A stretch of DNA of 64,000 nt from Lentzea sp. NBRC 105346 (GTDB taxonomy: Bacteria > Actinomycetota > Actinomycetes > Mycobacteriales > Pseudonocardiaceae): positions 248,001 to 312,000 of the forward strand of contig NZ_BSTQ01000003.1 in NCBI RefSeq assembly GCF_030269605.1, in the 5' to 3' direction. Below, in pieces: positions 1 through 7,638 of the stretch; the first letter of the stretch is position 1, and every line of letters begins with the position of its first letter. The position numbers and the translations under genes were made by a program. Below the pieces are notes generated by a model, which made no database searches, was not told the DNA's origin, and saw nothing but the letters and a program-made list of their open reading frames with translations.

Positions 1-1875
1 GGCGTCGATGAACTTGACGTTGCCCAGCCGCCAGTTCAGGAACATGGCCGCGTTGGACACCATGGCGAACTCGACCGGTGAGCCGTGCGCCCGCACCCGC
101 AGCCGGGCGCGGTCGATCTCCCGGCCCGCCTCGTCGACGCCATCTGTCGACACCAGCGCGAGCACGGCGACCACCCACGCCACCATCGCGTCGGTGCTGC
201 CGGTCGCGTCGTCGAGGTAGGCGCCGTTGGCGAGCGCCCGCACCGCCGTCGCCCGCACCTCGTCGGCGGGCCACACCTCGTAACGGCCCATCTGCGCGAA
301 CAGCCCGAGCAGGGTGCGCTCGTCGGGCGTGCCGCCGCTCAGGCCAGAAAAGGAGCTCAGGTGTTCGGACGCGATGTGCCGCTGGTCCGGCAGGAACGAC
401 CGGATCACCGCGAGCCGGGCCTCCAGGTGCAGCCGGCCGTCGCCGTCGGGGCGCGTGCGGATCGCCTCGGACAGCTCGGCGATCGCGGCCTGCGGCCCGG
501 AGACCAGCGCGGTGGCCGACGCGGCCGCGGCCACGAGCTCGGCGTCCGGCACGCCGCCGGCCGCGGCCCTGAGCTGGCGTTGCGCACCCAGCGCGTCGCC
601 GGCGCGCAGCAACGCCCGGCCCAGCTCGGCCCGCAGGCCGGCGTCGTCGGGGTCCTCGTCGACGGCACGGGTCAGGTGCGCGGCGGCCGTCGTGGCGTCA
701 CCCGCGGCGAGCAGTGAGGACGCGGCCTTGCGCAGCACCTCGGCGGCGTTCGGCAGGGTGCCCTTGGGGGCTTGGACGAGGTGCGCCGCGACCCGGTCGT
801 ACGGCGCGTTCGCGGCGAGCAACGTGGTGGCGGCGCGCGCGTGCAGGCCGGCCCGCGCGACCGGGCCGAGGTCGGTGAGCACGGCCTCGCGCACGACGGG
901 ATGCACGAACACCAGGTGGTCGCCGTCGCTGGTCAGCACGTTCGCGGCGGTCAGCTCCTCGACCGGGCCCGGCAGGTCGGCGAGTTCGGCCAGCTCGGCG
1001 GCCTGCCACGGGTCGCTGCCCATCCCGAGCACCGCGACCGCGCCCGCGAGCCGCACCGCCTCGGGTGACACGCGGCCGAGCGCCGCACGGAACACCGTGC
1101 TCGGTCCGAGCTTGCCGACCCGTGCCGCCGTGTCCGGCGAGTCGAGCGGCAGTCCCAGCGCGTCGAGTTCGTCGACCAGCACCTTCGCGAGGAACGGGTT
1201 GCCGCCGCTGGCGTCGTGCAACGCGGCTACGACCTCGCGTGACGGTGAGGTGATCAGCTTGCCGAGTGCCTCGGGCGTGAGCGGGCGCGGCAGCAGCCGT
1301 TCCGCCTGCCGCGACACGCTGAGCTGGGCGAGCGGACCGGTGTTCTCCGCGGGCGGGCGGGTGGCCACGACCAGCGCGATCGGCAGGTCGGCGATGCGCC
1401 GCGAGAGGTAGACCAGGAACTGCAGGGACGACCGGTCCGCCCAGTGCGCGTCGTCCACGGTGATCAGCAACGGCCGGGTCGACGACAGGTCGACGGCCAC
1501 CCACCACAGCGAGTGCAGCGTGCGGGCCAGTTCGGCCTCGCCTGGGTCGGCGGCGGCCTGGTTCAGGGCGTCGAGTGCCGCGCCGGACGGCCCGGCGAGG
1601 ATCTTCTCCCGGATCTCGCCGCTGTACCGGGAGACGGACCGCTCGACCATCTGCCGGACGACGCCCCACGCCATCGCGCTCTCCAGCGCGTCGCCGACCG
1701 CTTGCAGGCGCCCGAACCCACGGGCCTTCGCGAGGTCCCGCGTCTCCTGAACCAGCTTGGTCTTGCCGATGCCCGCCCGGCCCTCGATGACGACGACACG
1801 GCCCTCGCCGCGGGTCGCCGACTCCAGCGCCGCGGTGATTCCGGCGAGCTCGGAGTCCCGTTCGAGGGCGGTCAT
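1..1875 (-). CDS. LuxR/LAL-type AAA+ ATPase transcriptional regulator, 3' part beyond left edge
   Basis: The frame is open from the ATG at 1875 to the left edge: 625 codons with no stop, so the C-terminus is outside the window. A P-loop of the form GRAGIGKT lies near residues 29-36, and a Walker B-like LLITVDDAHWAD near residue 140. An Ala/Leu-rich helical region resembling TPR-type repeats follows. This is the layout of the large ATP-binding LuxR regulators (MalT/LAL class), which end in a LuxR HTH. That HTH is not visible here, so DNA binding is inferred. The start overlaps the stop of the upstream MBL-fold gene by 4 bp (ATGA), which implies translational coupling. No ligand or target can be named. 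A STAND ATPase without an HTH is the alternative. Confidence 0.8.
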   Translation of the reverse strand, partial: MTALERDSELAGITAALESATRGEGRVVVIEGRAGIGKTKLVQETRDLAKARGFGRLQAVGDALESAMAWGVVRQMVERSVSRYSGEIREKILAGPSGAALDALNQAAADPGEAELARTLHSLWWVAVDLSSTRPLLITVDDAHWADRSSLQFLVYLSRRIADLPIALVVATRPPAENTGPLAQLSVSRQAERLLPRPLTPEALGKLITSPSREVVAALHDASGGNPFLAKVLVDELDALGLPLDSPDTAARVGKLGPSTVFRAALGRVSPEAVRLAGAVAVLGMGSDPWQAAELAELADLPGPVEELTAANVLTSDGDHLVFVHPVVREAVLTDLGPVARAGLHARAATTLLAANAPYDRVAAHLVQAPKGTLPNAAEVLRKAASSLLAAGDATTAAAHLTRAVDEDPDDAGLRAELGRALLRAGDALGAQRQLRAAAGGVPDAELVAAAASATALVSGPQAAIAELSEAIRTRPDGDGRLHLEARLAVIRSFLPDQRHIASEHLSSFSGLSGGTPDERTLLGLFAQMGRYEVWPADEVRATAVRALANGAYLDDATGSTDAMVAWVVAVLALVSTDGVDEAGREIDRARLRVRAHGSPVEFAMVSNAAMFLNWRLGNVKFIDA

Positions 1876-2501
1876 CCGACGAGTCTCTTCAGCCGGTCGG
1901 GGTCGCGCAGCGGCCTGCCGTGTCCGAAGAGGACGAGCTTGGGCCGCAGTTCGGCGAGCCGCCGCATCGACTCGCGGTTGCGCTCGTGGTCCCAGGTCAG
2001 CAGCTTCGGGGGCGCGGCCGGGCGGAACACGTTGAAGAACACGTCACCGCAGATCAGCACGCCGTCGTGGTCACGCCACAGCGCGATGTGCCCCGGCGAG
2101 TGGCCGGGCACGTCCAGCACGGTGAACCCGGCGATCTCGTCGCCCTCGACCAGTCCACGCGCGACCGGGTGCGGCGGTGGCATCTTCATCTTCCCGAGCA
2201 ACGCGGGCAGGCGGCCGGGCGCGGGCACGGGCCGGGCGTGCTCGATCGCCTCGACGTCGCGCCGACCGGCCCAGAGCGGAACGTCGCGCGCCTCGCACAC
2301 GGCGTGGCTGGAACCGAAGTGGTCGGGGTGCGCGTGCGTGACGACGTGCGCGCTCAGCCTGCGCCCGTCGAGCTGGCGCATGATGCGCCGCCGCGCGGCG
2401 GGCGTGCCCGCGTCGACCAGGACGTCCTCCACCAGGTAGGCGTTGATCGTGTGGGGCGGCCTGCCGAGCAGCTGGTGGACCCCTGGGGCGAGCTGACGCA
2501 C
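1872..2501 (-). CDS. MBL-fold metallo-hydrolase
   Basis: A 209-residue protein of the metallo-beta-lactamase superfamily. The metal-binding signature THAHPDH lies near residues 55-61. A later PGHSPGHI segment near residue 132 supplies another metal-ligand His, and FGHGRPL near the C-terminus supplies the last. The length fits a small stand-alone MBL hydrolase (glyoxalase II or lactonase-like) without extra domains. The start is GTG at 2501. The gene is the first of a coupled pair with the STAND regulator, so its substrate may be linked to the signal that regulator senses; that is inference. The substrate cannot be assigned from sequence. Confidence 0.85.
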   Translation of the reverse strand: MRQLAPGVHQLLGRPPHTINAYLVEDVLVDAGTPAARRRIMRQLDGRRLSAHVVTHAHPDHFGSSHAVCEARDVPLWAGRRDVEAIEHARPVPAPGRLPALLGKMKMPPPHPVARGLVEGDEIAGFTVLDVPGHSPGHIALWRDHDGVLICGDVFFNVFRPAAPPKLLTWDHERNRESMRRLAELRPKLVLFGHGRPLRDPDRLKRLVG

Positions 2502-2576
2502 GCGCGTGATCGTATCGGTGACCGTTCTATCAGGCGATTAGCCGAGGATTAACCGTTCGAACGGACGATCGCGAGC

Positions 2577-3026
2577 ATGACTCGTCTTCGCAAAGCTGTT
2601 GCGTCGGCCGCTGTCCTCGTGGGGACCGCGGTCGTCTCGATCGTCCTGCCCGGCCACGCCAACGCCGCCGAGTACGGCTGCTCCGGCGCGCTGATCGACA
2701 CCTGGCCGGTGAAGTCTCCGTGGAACACGATCAGCCACATCCGGCTCTACTACAACTCCAGCAACGGCTGGAACTGCGCGGTCAACGTGAAGACCGCGTA
2801 CTACTCGCAGTTCAAGCACGATGCGTCGATCTCGATGTACAACGAGGACTTCCGCGAGGACGACAACAACCGACCCGGCTACAACAACGACTTCGACAGC
2901 GGCAAGTTCCAGTACTACGCGGGCCCCGTGAAGGTGTACGGCAAGGGCAAGTGCGTCGTGATCAACGCCGACACGTGGTACTACGACGAGCACGCCCACA
3001 AGAACACCGGCGCTGTGCACTGCTGA
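2577..3026 (+). CDS. Small secreted protein, Tyr/Asn-rich, function unknown
   Basis: 149 residues with a clear Sec signal peptide: MTRLRK, a hydrophobic core of about 17 residues, and cleavage near HANA-AEYG at residue 30. The mature part of about 119 residues is rich in Tyr, Asn and Asp and has four Cys (in YGCSG, WNCAV, GKCVV and the C-terminal VHC), which could form two disulfides. I do not recognise a catalytic motif. It broadly resembles secreted small proteins of actinomycetes such as spore-associated proteins, but I cannot assign it to that family with confidence. It is a single gene with its own upstream region and a short gap to the next secreted-protein gene. Confidence 0.75.
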   Translation: MTRLRKAVASAAVLVGTAVVSIVLPGHANAAEYGCSGALIDTWPVKSPWNTISHIRLYYNSSNGWNCAVNVKTAYYSQFKHDASISMYNEDFREDDNNRPGYNNDFDSGKFQYYAGPVKVYGKGKCVVINADTWYYDEHAHKNTGAVHC

Positions 3027-3112
3027 GTGGTCTGAACCTCGAAAGCAACCTCCCCCGGAGCAGCACGTCTTGTGAGGTGGCAACACACAACAGAATCTGG
3101 GGGATTCTCGTC

Positions 3113-5032
3113 ATGACCCACGTCAGCCGACGTACCGTGCTGGCGGCGGGTGCCACCGCTGCTGCCGCGACCGCGATCGCCAACTCGGGCATCGCGTTCG
3201 CCGCAGGGGCGGGGGCCCGCAGCCTGCCCACCGGGGGAAGTTTCGTCAACATCGTCGCGCACACGGACGACGACCTGTTGTTCCTCAACCCCGACATGCA
3301 GCCGTCCATCCTTTCCGGACAGCCTTTTAGGACGATCGTCCTCGGGGCCGACGAATGGAACGGCTCCAACGGGATGACCCGCGAGCAGCTCGCGGCGAGC
3401 GTGCAGGAGGGGTCACGCGCCGCCTACGCGAAGCTCGCGGGACAGCCGAACAACTGGGTGCGCGACACCAAGGAAGTCGCGACGATGATCGTCGAGATCG
3501 ACACGCTCGTCGGCGCGCCGAACGTGCAGTTGATCTACCTGAGCCTGCCGGACGGCCTCGACGACAACCACCTCGACGCGCTCTCCAAGCTCTGGGAGGA
3601 CCCGAACTACGTCACGCCCACGATCCTGCCGGAGGGCAGCCCGGTCGGGCAGGTCCAGTGGTACAACCAGGCCGACCTGAACAACGTGCTCCTCGCGTTG
3701 CTCGACGAGTTCCAGCCGACCGTGATCCGTACTCAGGACCCGTTCCCGAACGCGGCGCTCAACCCGGAGCACCACGAGCACGACGACCACGTCGCGGCGG
3801 CGAAGTTCGCCACCAAGGCGGCCAAGGCCTACGAGGGGCCAACCGGGCGCGGTTTCGCGCTGCTCACCCGTTATCGTTGCTACAACACGGAAGTGTCGCC
3901 CGCGAACGTGCCGGACGCGCTGCTCGGACCGAAGACCGCGGGCTACCGCGCGTACGGCGAGCACGACCCGGAGACCGGGAACTCGTTCGACATCAACCTC
4001 GCCCGCAACTACCACCGCTGGCCGGTCGCGGCGCCGTGGGCGATCGTCGACAGCACCGGCACGCTGCACGCGTTCGTCGCCGCCGGTGACTCGATCATGT
4101 GGTGGCACCAGGCCAACGGCGGTGCCTGGATCGGGCCGGAGAACCTGCGCTCGGGCACGTTCGCGCCGGGTGTCGCGGTGGCGTTGAAGGGCGACGGCAA
4201 GCTGCAGATCGCGGCGCTGAACCTCGACAACGGGTCGATCGTCACCGCGGGCCAGACCGCGCCGGGCGGCGGCTTCGGCAACTGGATCGAGGTCGGCAAC
4301 CCGGACGGCGCCGGCCCCGCCTACGGCACGCCGTGCTTCGGGGTGAACGCCGAGGGGCTGCTGGAGCTGTACGCGGTCAACGCGAACGGCGGCCTGAGCA
4401 ACGCCTGGCAGGAGGGCGCCGGCTTCAGCGGCTGGGTGCCGGTGACCGGCGGCAACCTTTCGCTCCTGTCGCCACCGGTCGCGTTCACGTCGTCCACCGG
4501 CCGGTTGCACGTGTTCGTAGACGGCAACGGCACTTTGCGGCATTGGCACCAGAACCCTGCCAGCAGCACGGAATACAAGCCGATCACCGCCGTGGAGTGC
4601 ACGCACGCGCCCGGTGTCGCCATGGACGGCGACAAGGTGCGCGCACTGGTCCGCGAGCACACCGACGGCGCCGTCGGCACGATCGCCGAGGGCTCACGCA
4701 ACGGCACGTTCGGCGGGCTCGCCCACCTCGGTGGCCAGGGCGGTGTCGGGCCGGTCGCGGCCGTGACGTCCGGTGGCGCTTCGGGGAAGGTGCTGGCGTT
4801 CGCGCGCAACGACAACTACGGCATCAGCGTGGCGCGGCAGACCGACGGCAACACGTTCTCGCCGTGGGAGGACCTCGGCGGCTACGCGGAGGTCGGCCCG
4901 GCGGCGGTGCGCGACGCGATGGGCAACGTGCGGGTGCTGATCGTCGGCGGGGACGCGAAGCTCTACGAGCGCAAGCAGACCACGCCCGGCGCGGGGAGTG
5001 CGTTCACCGACTGGCAGCCGGCCGGGAACTAA
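3113..5032 (+). CDS. Tat-exported PIG-L (LmbE-like) deacetylase with C-terminal lectin/propeller-like region
   Basis: 639 residues from the ATG at 3113. The frame is open further upstream, but this start gives a twin-arginine signal (SRRTVLAAG) that ends near IAFAAGA. The PIG-L zinc motif appears as AHTDDDLLF near residue 50, with Asp where the family usually has Glu. The second metal cluster, HHEHDDH, lies near residue 222. PIG-L enzymes de-N-acetylate GlcNAc-type sugars. From about residue 310 to the end there are five or six repeats with the pattern G..L..F.....I..W.Q, similar to sialidase or fucose-lectin-like propellers, probably binding glycans. The protein is probably extracellular and acts on a cell-surface or environmental amino sugar. 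The substrate is unknown. Confidence 0.85.
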   Translation: MTHVSRRTVLAAGATAAAATAIANSGIAFAAGAGARSLPTGGSFVNIVAHTDDDLLFLNPDMQPSILSGQPFRTIVLGADEWNGSNGMTREQLAASVQEGSRAAYAKLAGQPNNWVRDTKEVATMIVEIDTLVGAPNVQLIYLSLPDGLDDNHLDALSKLWEDPNYVTPTILPEGSPVGQVQWYNQADLNNVLLALLDEFQPTVIRTQDPFPNAALNPEHHEHDDHVAAAKFATKAAKAYEGPTGRGFALLTRYRCYNTEVSPANVPDALLGPKTAGYRAYGEHDPETGNSFDINLARNYHRWPVAAPWAIVDSTGTLHAFVAAGDSIMWWHQANGGAWIGPENLRSGTFAPGVAVALKGDGKLQIAALNLDNGSIVTAGQTAPGGGFGNWIEVGNPDGAGPAYGTPCFGVNAEGLLELYAVNANGGLSNAWQEGAGFSGWVPVTGGNLSLLSPPVAFTSSTGRLHVFVDGNGTLRHWHQNPASSTEYKPITAVECTHAPGVAMDGDKVRALVREHTDGAVGTIAEGSRNGTFGGLAHLGGQGGVGPVAAVTSGGASGKVLAFARNDNYGISVARQTDGNTFSPWEDLGGYAEVGPAAVRDAMGNVRVLIVGGDAKLYERKQTTPGAGSAFTDWQPAGN

Positions 5033-5076
5033 TCGTGAGTGGTTTGCGTCGCCATAACGACGGAAACCACTCACGA
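5033..5076. repeat. Palindromic repeat A, copy 1 (convergent terminator)
   Basis: Inverted arms TCGTGAGTGGTTT and AAACCACTCACGA enclose a short centre. The element starts right at the stop of the PIG-L gene and ends 2 bp before the stop of the convergent lysE-like gene. Near-identical copies lie at 9538-9581 and 30002-30045, also between convergent genes. It probably acts as a bidirectional terminator. Confidence 0.75.
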
Positions 5077-5077
5077 C

Positions 5078-5686
5078 TCAGCGGTCACTCAACGCGATCT
5101 TCACGCCGAGTCCGATCAGGACGGACGCGGTGATCCGGTCGAACCAGACCTTCACCCGTTCCCTGAGCAGGACTCGGCGTGCCCGGTCGGCCGTCCACGC
5201 CACGGCGGGCAGCCAGATCAGCCCGATCGCCAGGTGGATGCCGACCAGCAGCACACCCCACGCCGCCGTGGCCGACGCCGGGAGGAACTGCGGCAGCAGG
5301 CTGAGGTAGAACACGCCGGGCTTGGGGTTCAACAGGTTCGTCGTCAGGCCCATCCGCATCGCCGACCGCACGCTCGTCGGCGGCCGTGGTTCCGCCGCGG
5401 GCTTGGATTTCCGCAGCGCCGTGACACCGAGGTACACCAGGTAGATCGCACCGAGGACGCGGACCACGTCGTAGGCGAACTTGGAAGTGGCGAGCAGTGC
5501 CGTGAGACCGATGAGGCCCGCGGTCGCCCACACGAGGCAGCCGAGCGTGGACCCGAACACCACGGCCACCCCGGCCCGGCGTCCGCTGAGTAACGAGGTT
5601 CGCACCACGAGCAGCGTTTCCAGGCCGGGCGTGACCACGGTCAGCACGGCGACGATCGTGAAGCTGAGCAAGGCGCCCCAGGTCAT
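5078..5686 (-). CDS. LysE/RhtB family amino-acid exporter
   Basis: 202 residues with five or six hydrophobic segments. The family-typical N-terminal half has TVVTPGLETL after the first segment and a Gly-rich GSTLGC region; the middle has LNPKPGVFY. These match the RhtB/LysE translocators, which export amino acids such as homoserine, threonine or lysine across the inner membrane. The start is ATG at 5686. No LysG-type regulator is adjacent, so the substrate is open. The gene ends against palindrome A, which separates it from the convergent PIG-L gene. Confidence 0.9.
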   Translation of the reverse strand: MTWGALLSFTIVAVLTVVTPGLETLLVVRTSLLSGRRAGVAVVFGSTLGCLVWATAGLIGLTALLATSKFAYDVVRVLGAIYLVYLGVTALRKSKPAAEPRPPTSVRSAMRMGLTTNLLNPKPGVFYLSLLPQFLPASATAAWGVLLVGIHLAIGLIWLPAVAWTADRARRVLLRERVKVWFDRITASVLIGLGVKIALSDR

Positions 5687-5711
5687 GGGCGCACTCTAGG
5701 CCGCCGCGAAC

Positions 5712-5764
5712 GTCACGCGGGAGCCCCACGATGCACGTCACGCATCGTGGGGCTCCCGCGTGAC
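5712..5764. terminator. Long perfect hairpin, 23-bp arms, 7-nt loop
   Basis: Arms at 5712-5734 and 5742-5764 are fully complementary, with the core CGGGAGCCCCACGATGC. It sits 14 bp past the stop of the SGNH hydrolase gene and upstream of the lysE-like gene. It should stop minus-strand transcription and isolate lysE. There is no clear U-tract, as is usual in GC-rich actinobacteria. Confidence 0.75.
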
Positions 5765-5778
5765 GGAAAACGAGGGGG

Positions 5779-6585
5779 TCAGACTGAGGCCGCGACCGCG
5801 GCGCCGTAAGCCGCGAGGCCCTCGGCGGTCGGGTGCAGCGGAACGGTCGGCTGGACCGGCACCAGGCCCTCGATGTAGCGGTGGCCGATCGGCGCACACG
5901 TGTCGTACCCGACGGTCACGGGTGCCAGGTCGACGAACTTCGCGTTGTGCGCCAATGCCTGCGTGCGCATCGCGGCGCTCAGCTCGTCCACCATCGCCTG
6001 CATGAAGTTCGCGTCCCGCGCCCAGATCGGCTGCACCGGCCAGCACCCGTTGTGCCGGATGTACGTGCCGTACCCGGCGACGATCACCTCGGCGTCCGGC
6101 GAGCGGCGGTGGATCTCCTCCAGCGCGATGCCGAGCTTCGGCGCCCACGCCTGGATGGCCAGCGAGACGGAGTTGCCCAGCCGGTCCGCGCACGAGACGC
6201 CGACCGGTTCGGGCAGGGCATTCACGCAGCCCAGCGCGGTGCTGACGAGGCTGACGTCGTTGCCGCCGATGGTCAGCGTGACCAGGTCCGTGTCCGGGCG
6301 CAGCGCGTCGTACTGCGGCGGCACGAAGCCGAACTGCTTGGCGGAGAAGTCGTTCACCGTCGCCCCGCCGCAGCTGACGTCCGTGAGCTTGGCGTTCAGT
6401 TTGCTCGCGACCACCGCGGGCCAGTTGCGGTTGGACCGCGTGCAGACCAGGTCGACCTGGATCGGCACACCGCTGCCGGACACCGACGAGTCGCCGAGCG
6501 CCACGTAGTTCAACTCGGCCGCTGACGCCGGTGAGGCCAGACCCATGAGGGTCAGTGCTGCGACCACCGCGTACCTGATCCGCAT
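5779..6585 (-). CDS. Secreted SGNH/GDSL hydrolase (lipase/esterase-like)
   Basis: 268 residues from the ATG at 6585. This start was chosen because AGGAGG lies just upstream and it begins a good signal peptide (MRIRYAVVAALTLMG, cleavage near ASA-AEL). SGNH blocks are in order: LGDSS (nucleophile Ser) near residue 33, CGGATVNDF, then TIGGNDVSL, and a C-terminal PLHPT with the catalytic His. Four or more Cys suggest disulfides. Size and layout match secreted actinobacterial SGNH esterases such as the Streptomyces lipases. The ester substrate cannot be told from sequence. Confidence 0.9.
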   Translation of the reverse strand: MRIRYAVVAALTLMGLASPASAAELNYVALGDSSVSGSGVPIQVDLVCTRSNRNWPAVVASKLNAKLTDVSCGGATVNDFSAKQFGFVPPQYDALRPDTDLVTLTIGGNDVSLVSTALGCVNALPEPVGVSCADRLGNSVSLAIQAWAPKLGIALEEIHRRSPDAEVIVAGYGTYIRHNGCWPVQPIWARDANFMQAMVDELSAAMRTQALAHNAKFVDLAPVTVGYDTCAPIGHRYIEGLVPVQPTVPLHPTAEGLAAYGAAVAASV

Positions 6586-6696
6586 CGCTCCTCCTTGAGC
6601 TACCCGTGGGTAACCCGATGATGGCCTAGATCGGTGACCGATGGAACCAGCGGAAAGTCGGGTAGCGACCACGACCGATCAAGTAGAAAGGGAGTC

Positions 6697-7638
6697 ATGC
6701 GGACGATCGACTGGGGGAACGGCCGGATCATCGCGATCGAGCAGACGCTGCTGCCGGGCGAGCTGACGACGCTGGAGATCGACACGGTCGACCAGCTGAT
6801 CGACGCGATCGGGCGCCTGGCGATCCGGGGCGCGCCCGCGCTGGGCGTGGCCGGTGCACTCGGGGTCGCGCTCGCCGCGGTTCGCGGCGGGGATGTGCGG
6901 GCGGAGGCGCTTCGGTTGCGCGCCGCCCGGCCGACCGCGGTCAACCTCGCGTGGGGCGTGGACCGCGTGCTCGCGGTCGCCGACCAGGGCGTGGACGCGA
7001 TGGTGGCCCTGGCCGTGGAGATCCTGGAGGACGACGTCCGGCGCAACCGCGACCTCGGGTTGCGCGGCGCGAAGTGGCTGCTCGAACGCCTCGACGGACC
7101 GGTGAACGTGCAGACGCACTGCAACGCCGGCGCGCTGGCGTGCGTCGAGTGGGGCACCGCGCTCGGCGTGGTCCGGGCGTTGCACGAGGCCGGGTCGCTC
7201 GGGCACGTGTACGTCGACGAGACCCGGCCGTTGCTGCAGGGCGCGCGGCTGACCGCGTGGGAGCTCGCACAGCTGGGCGTCGAGCACACCGTCGTGGTCG
7301 ACTCGGCGGGCCCTTCCGTGATCGCGCGCGGACTCGCGGACGTCGTCATCGTCGGCGCCGACCGGATCGCCGCCAACGGCGACGTGGTCAACAAGATCGG
7401 CACCTACCCGCTGGCGCTGGCCGCCGCGCGCGCCGGGATCCCGTTCGTCGTCGCCGCGCCCGAGTCGACCGTCGATCTCGCCACCTCCACGGGCGCGGAC
7501 GTGGAGATCGAGATCCGGTCCCCGGCCGAGGTCGGCGTGCCGAACGCCCTGAACTACGCCTTCGACGTCACGCCGGCCGACCTGGTCACGGCGATCATCA
7601 CCGACGAACGGGTGGTCCATGGAAAACCGCTGGGCTGA
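6697..7638 (+). CDS. mtnA: S-methyl-5-thioribose-1-phosphate isomerase family (MtnA)
   Basis: 313 residues from the ATG at 6697, preceded by AGAAAGGGAG. MtnA converts methylthioribose-1-phosphate to methylthioribulose-1-phosphate; relatives act on 5-deoxyribose-1-phosphate. Family signatures: GRLAIRGAPALGVAGA near residue 45, the catalytic-Cys segment THCNAGALA near residue 141, and VGADRIAANGDVVNKIGTY with the catalytic Asp near residue 223. The 3' end overlaps the next gene, an aldolase/dehydrogenase fusion, by 20 bp. No mtnB, mtnC, mtnD or mtnK is adjacent. The context therefore points to cleavage of the ketose-phosphate by the aldolase rather than the full methionine salvage pathway. Confidence 0.92.
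   Translation: MRTIDWGNGRIIAIEQTLLPGELTTLEIDTVDQLIDAIGRLAIRGAPALGVAGALGVALAAVRGGDVRAEALRLRAARPTAVNLAWGVDRVLAVADQGVDAMVALAVEILEDDVRRNRDLGLRGAKWLLERLDGPVNVQTHCNAGALACVEWGTALGVVRALHEAGSLGHVYVDETRPLLQGARLTAWELAQLGVEHTVVVDSAGPSVIARGLADVVIVGADRIAANGDVVNKIGTYPLALAAARAGIPFVVAAPESTVDLATSTGADVEIEIRSPAEVGVPNALNYAFDVTPADLVTAIITDERVVHGKPLG

Noticed and set aside
698-1669. 323-codon frame on the minus strand
   Set aside because: It is a frame-shifted shadow of the LuxR-type ATPase gene, whose P-loop and Walker B lie in the frame starting at 1875.
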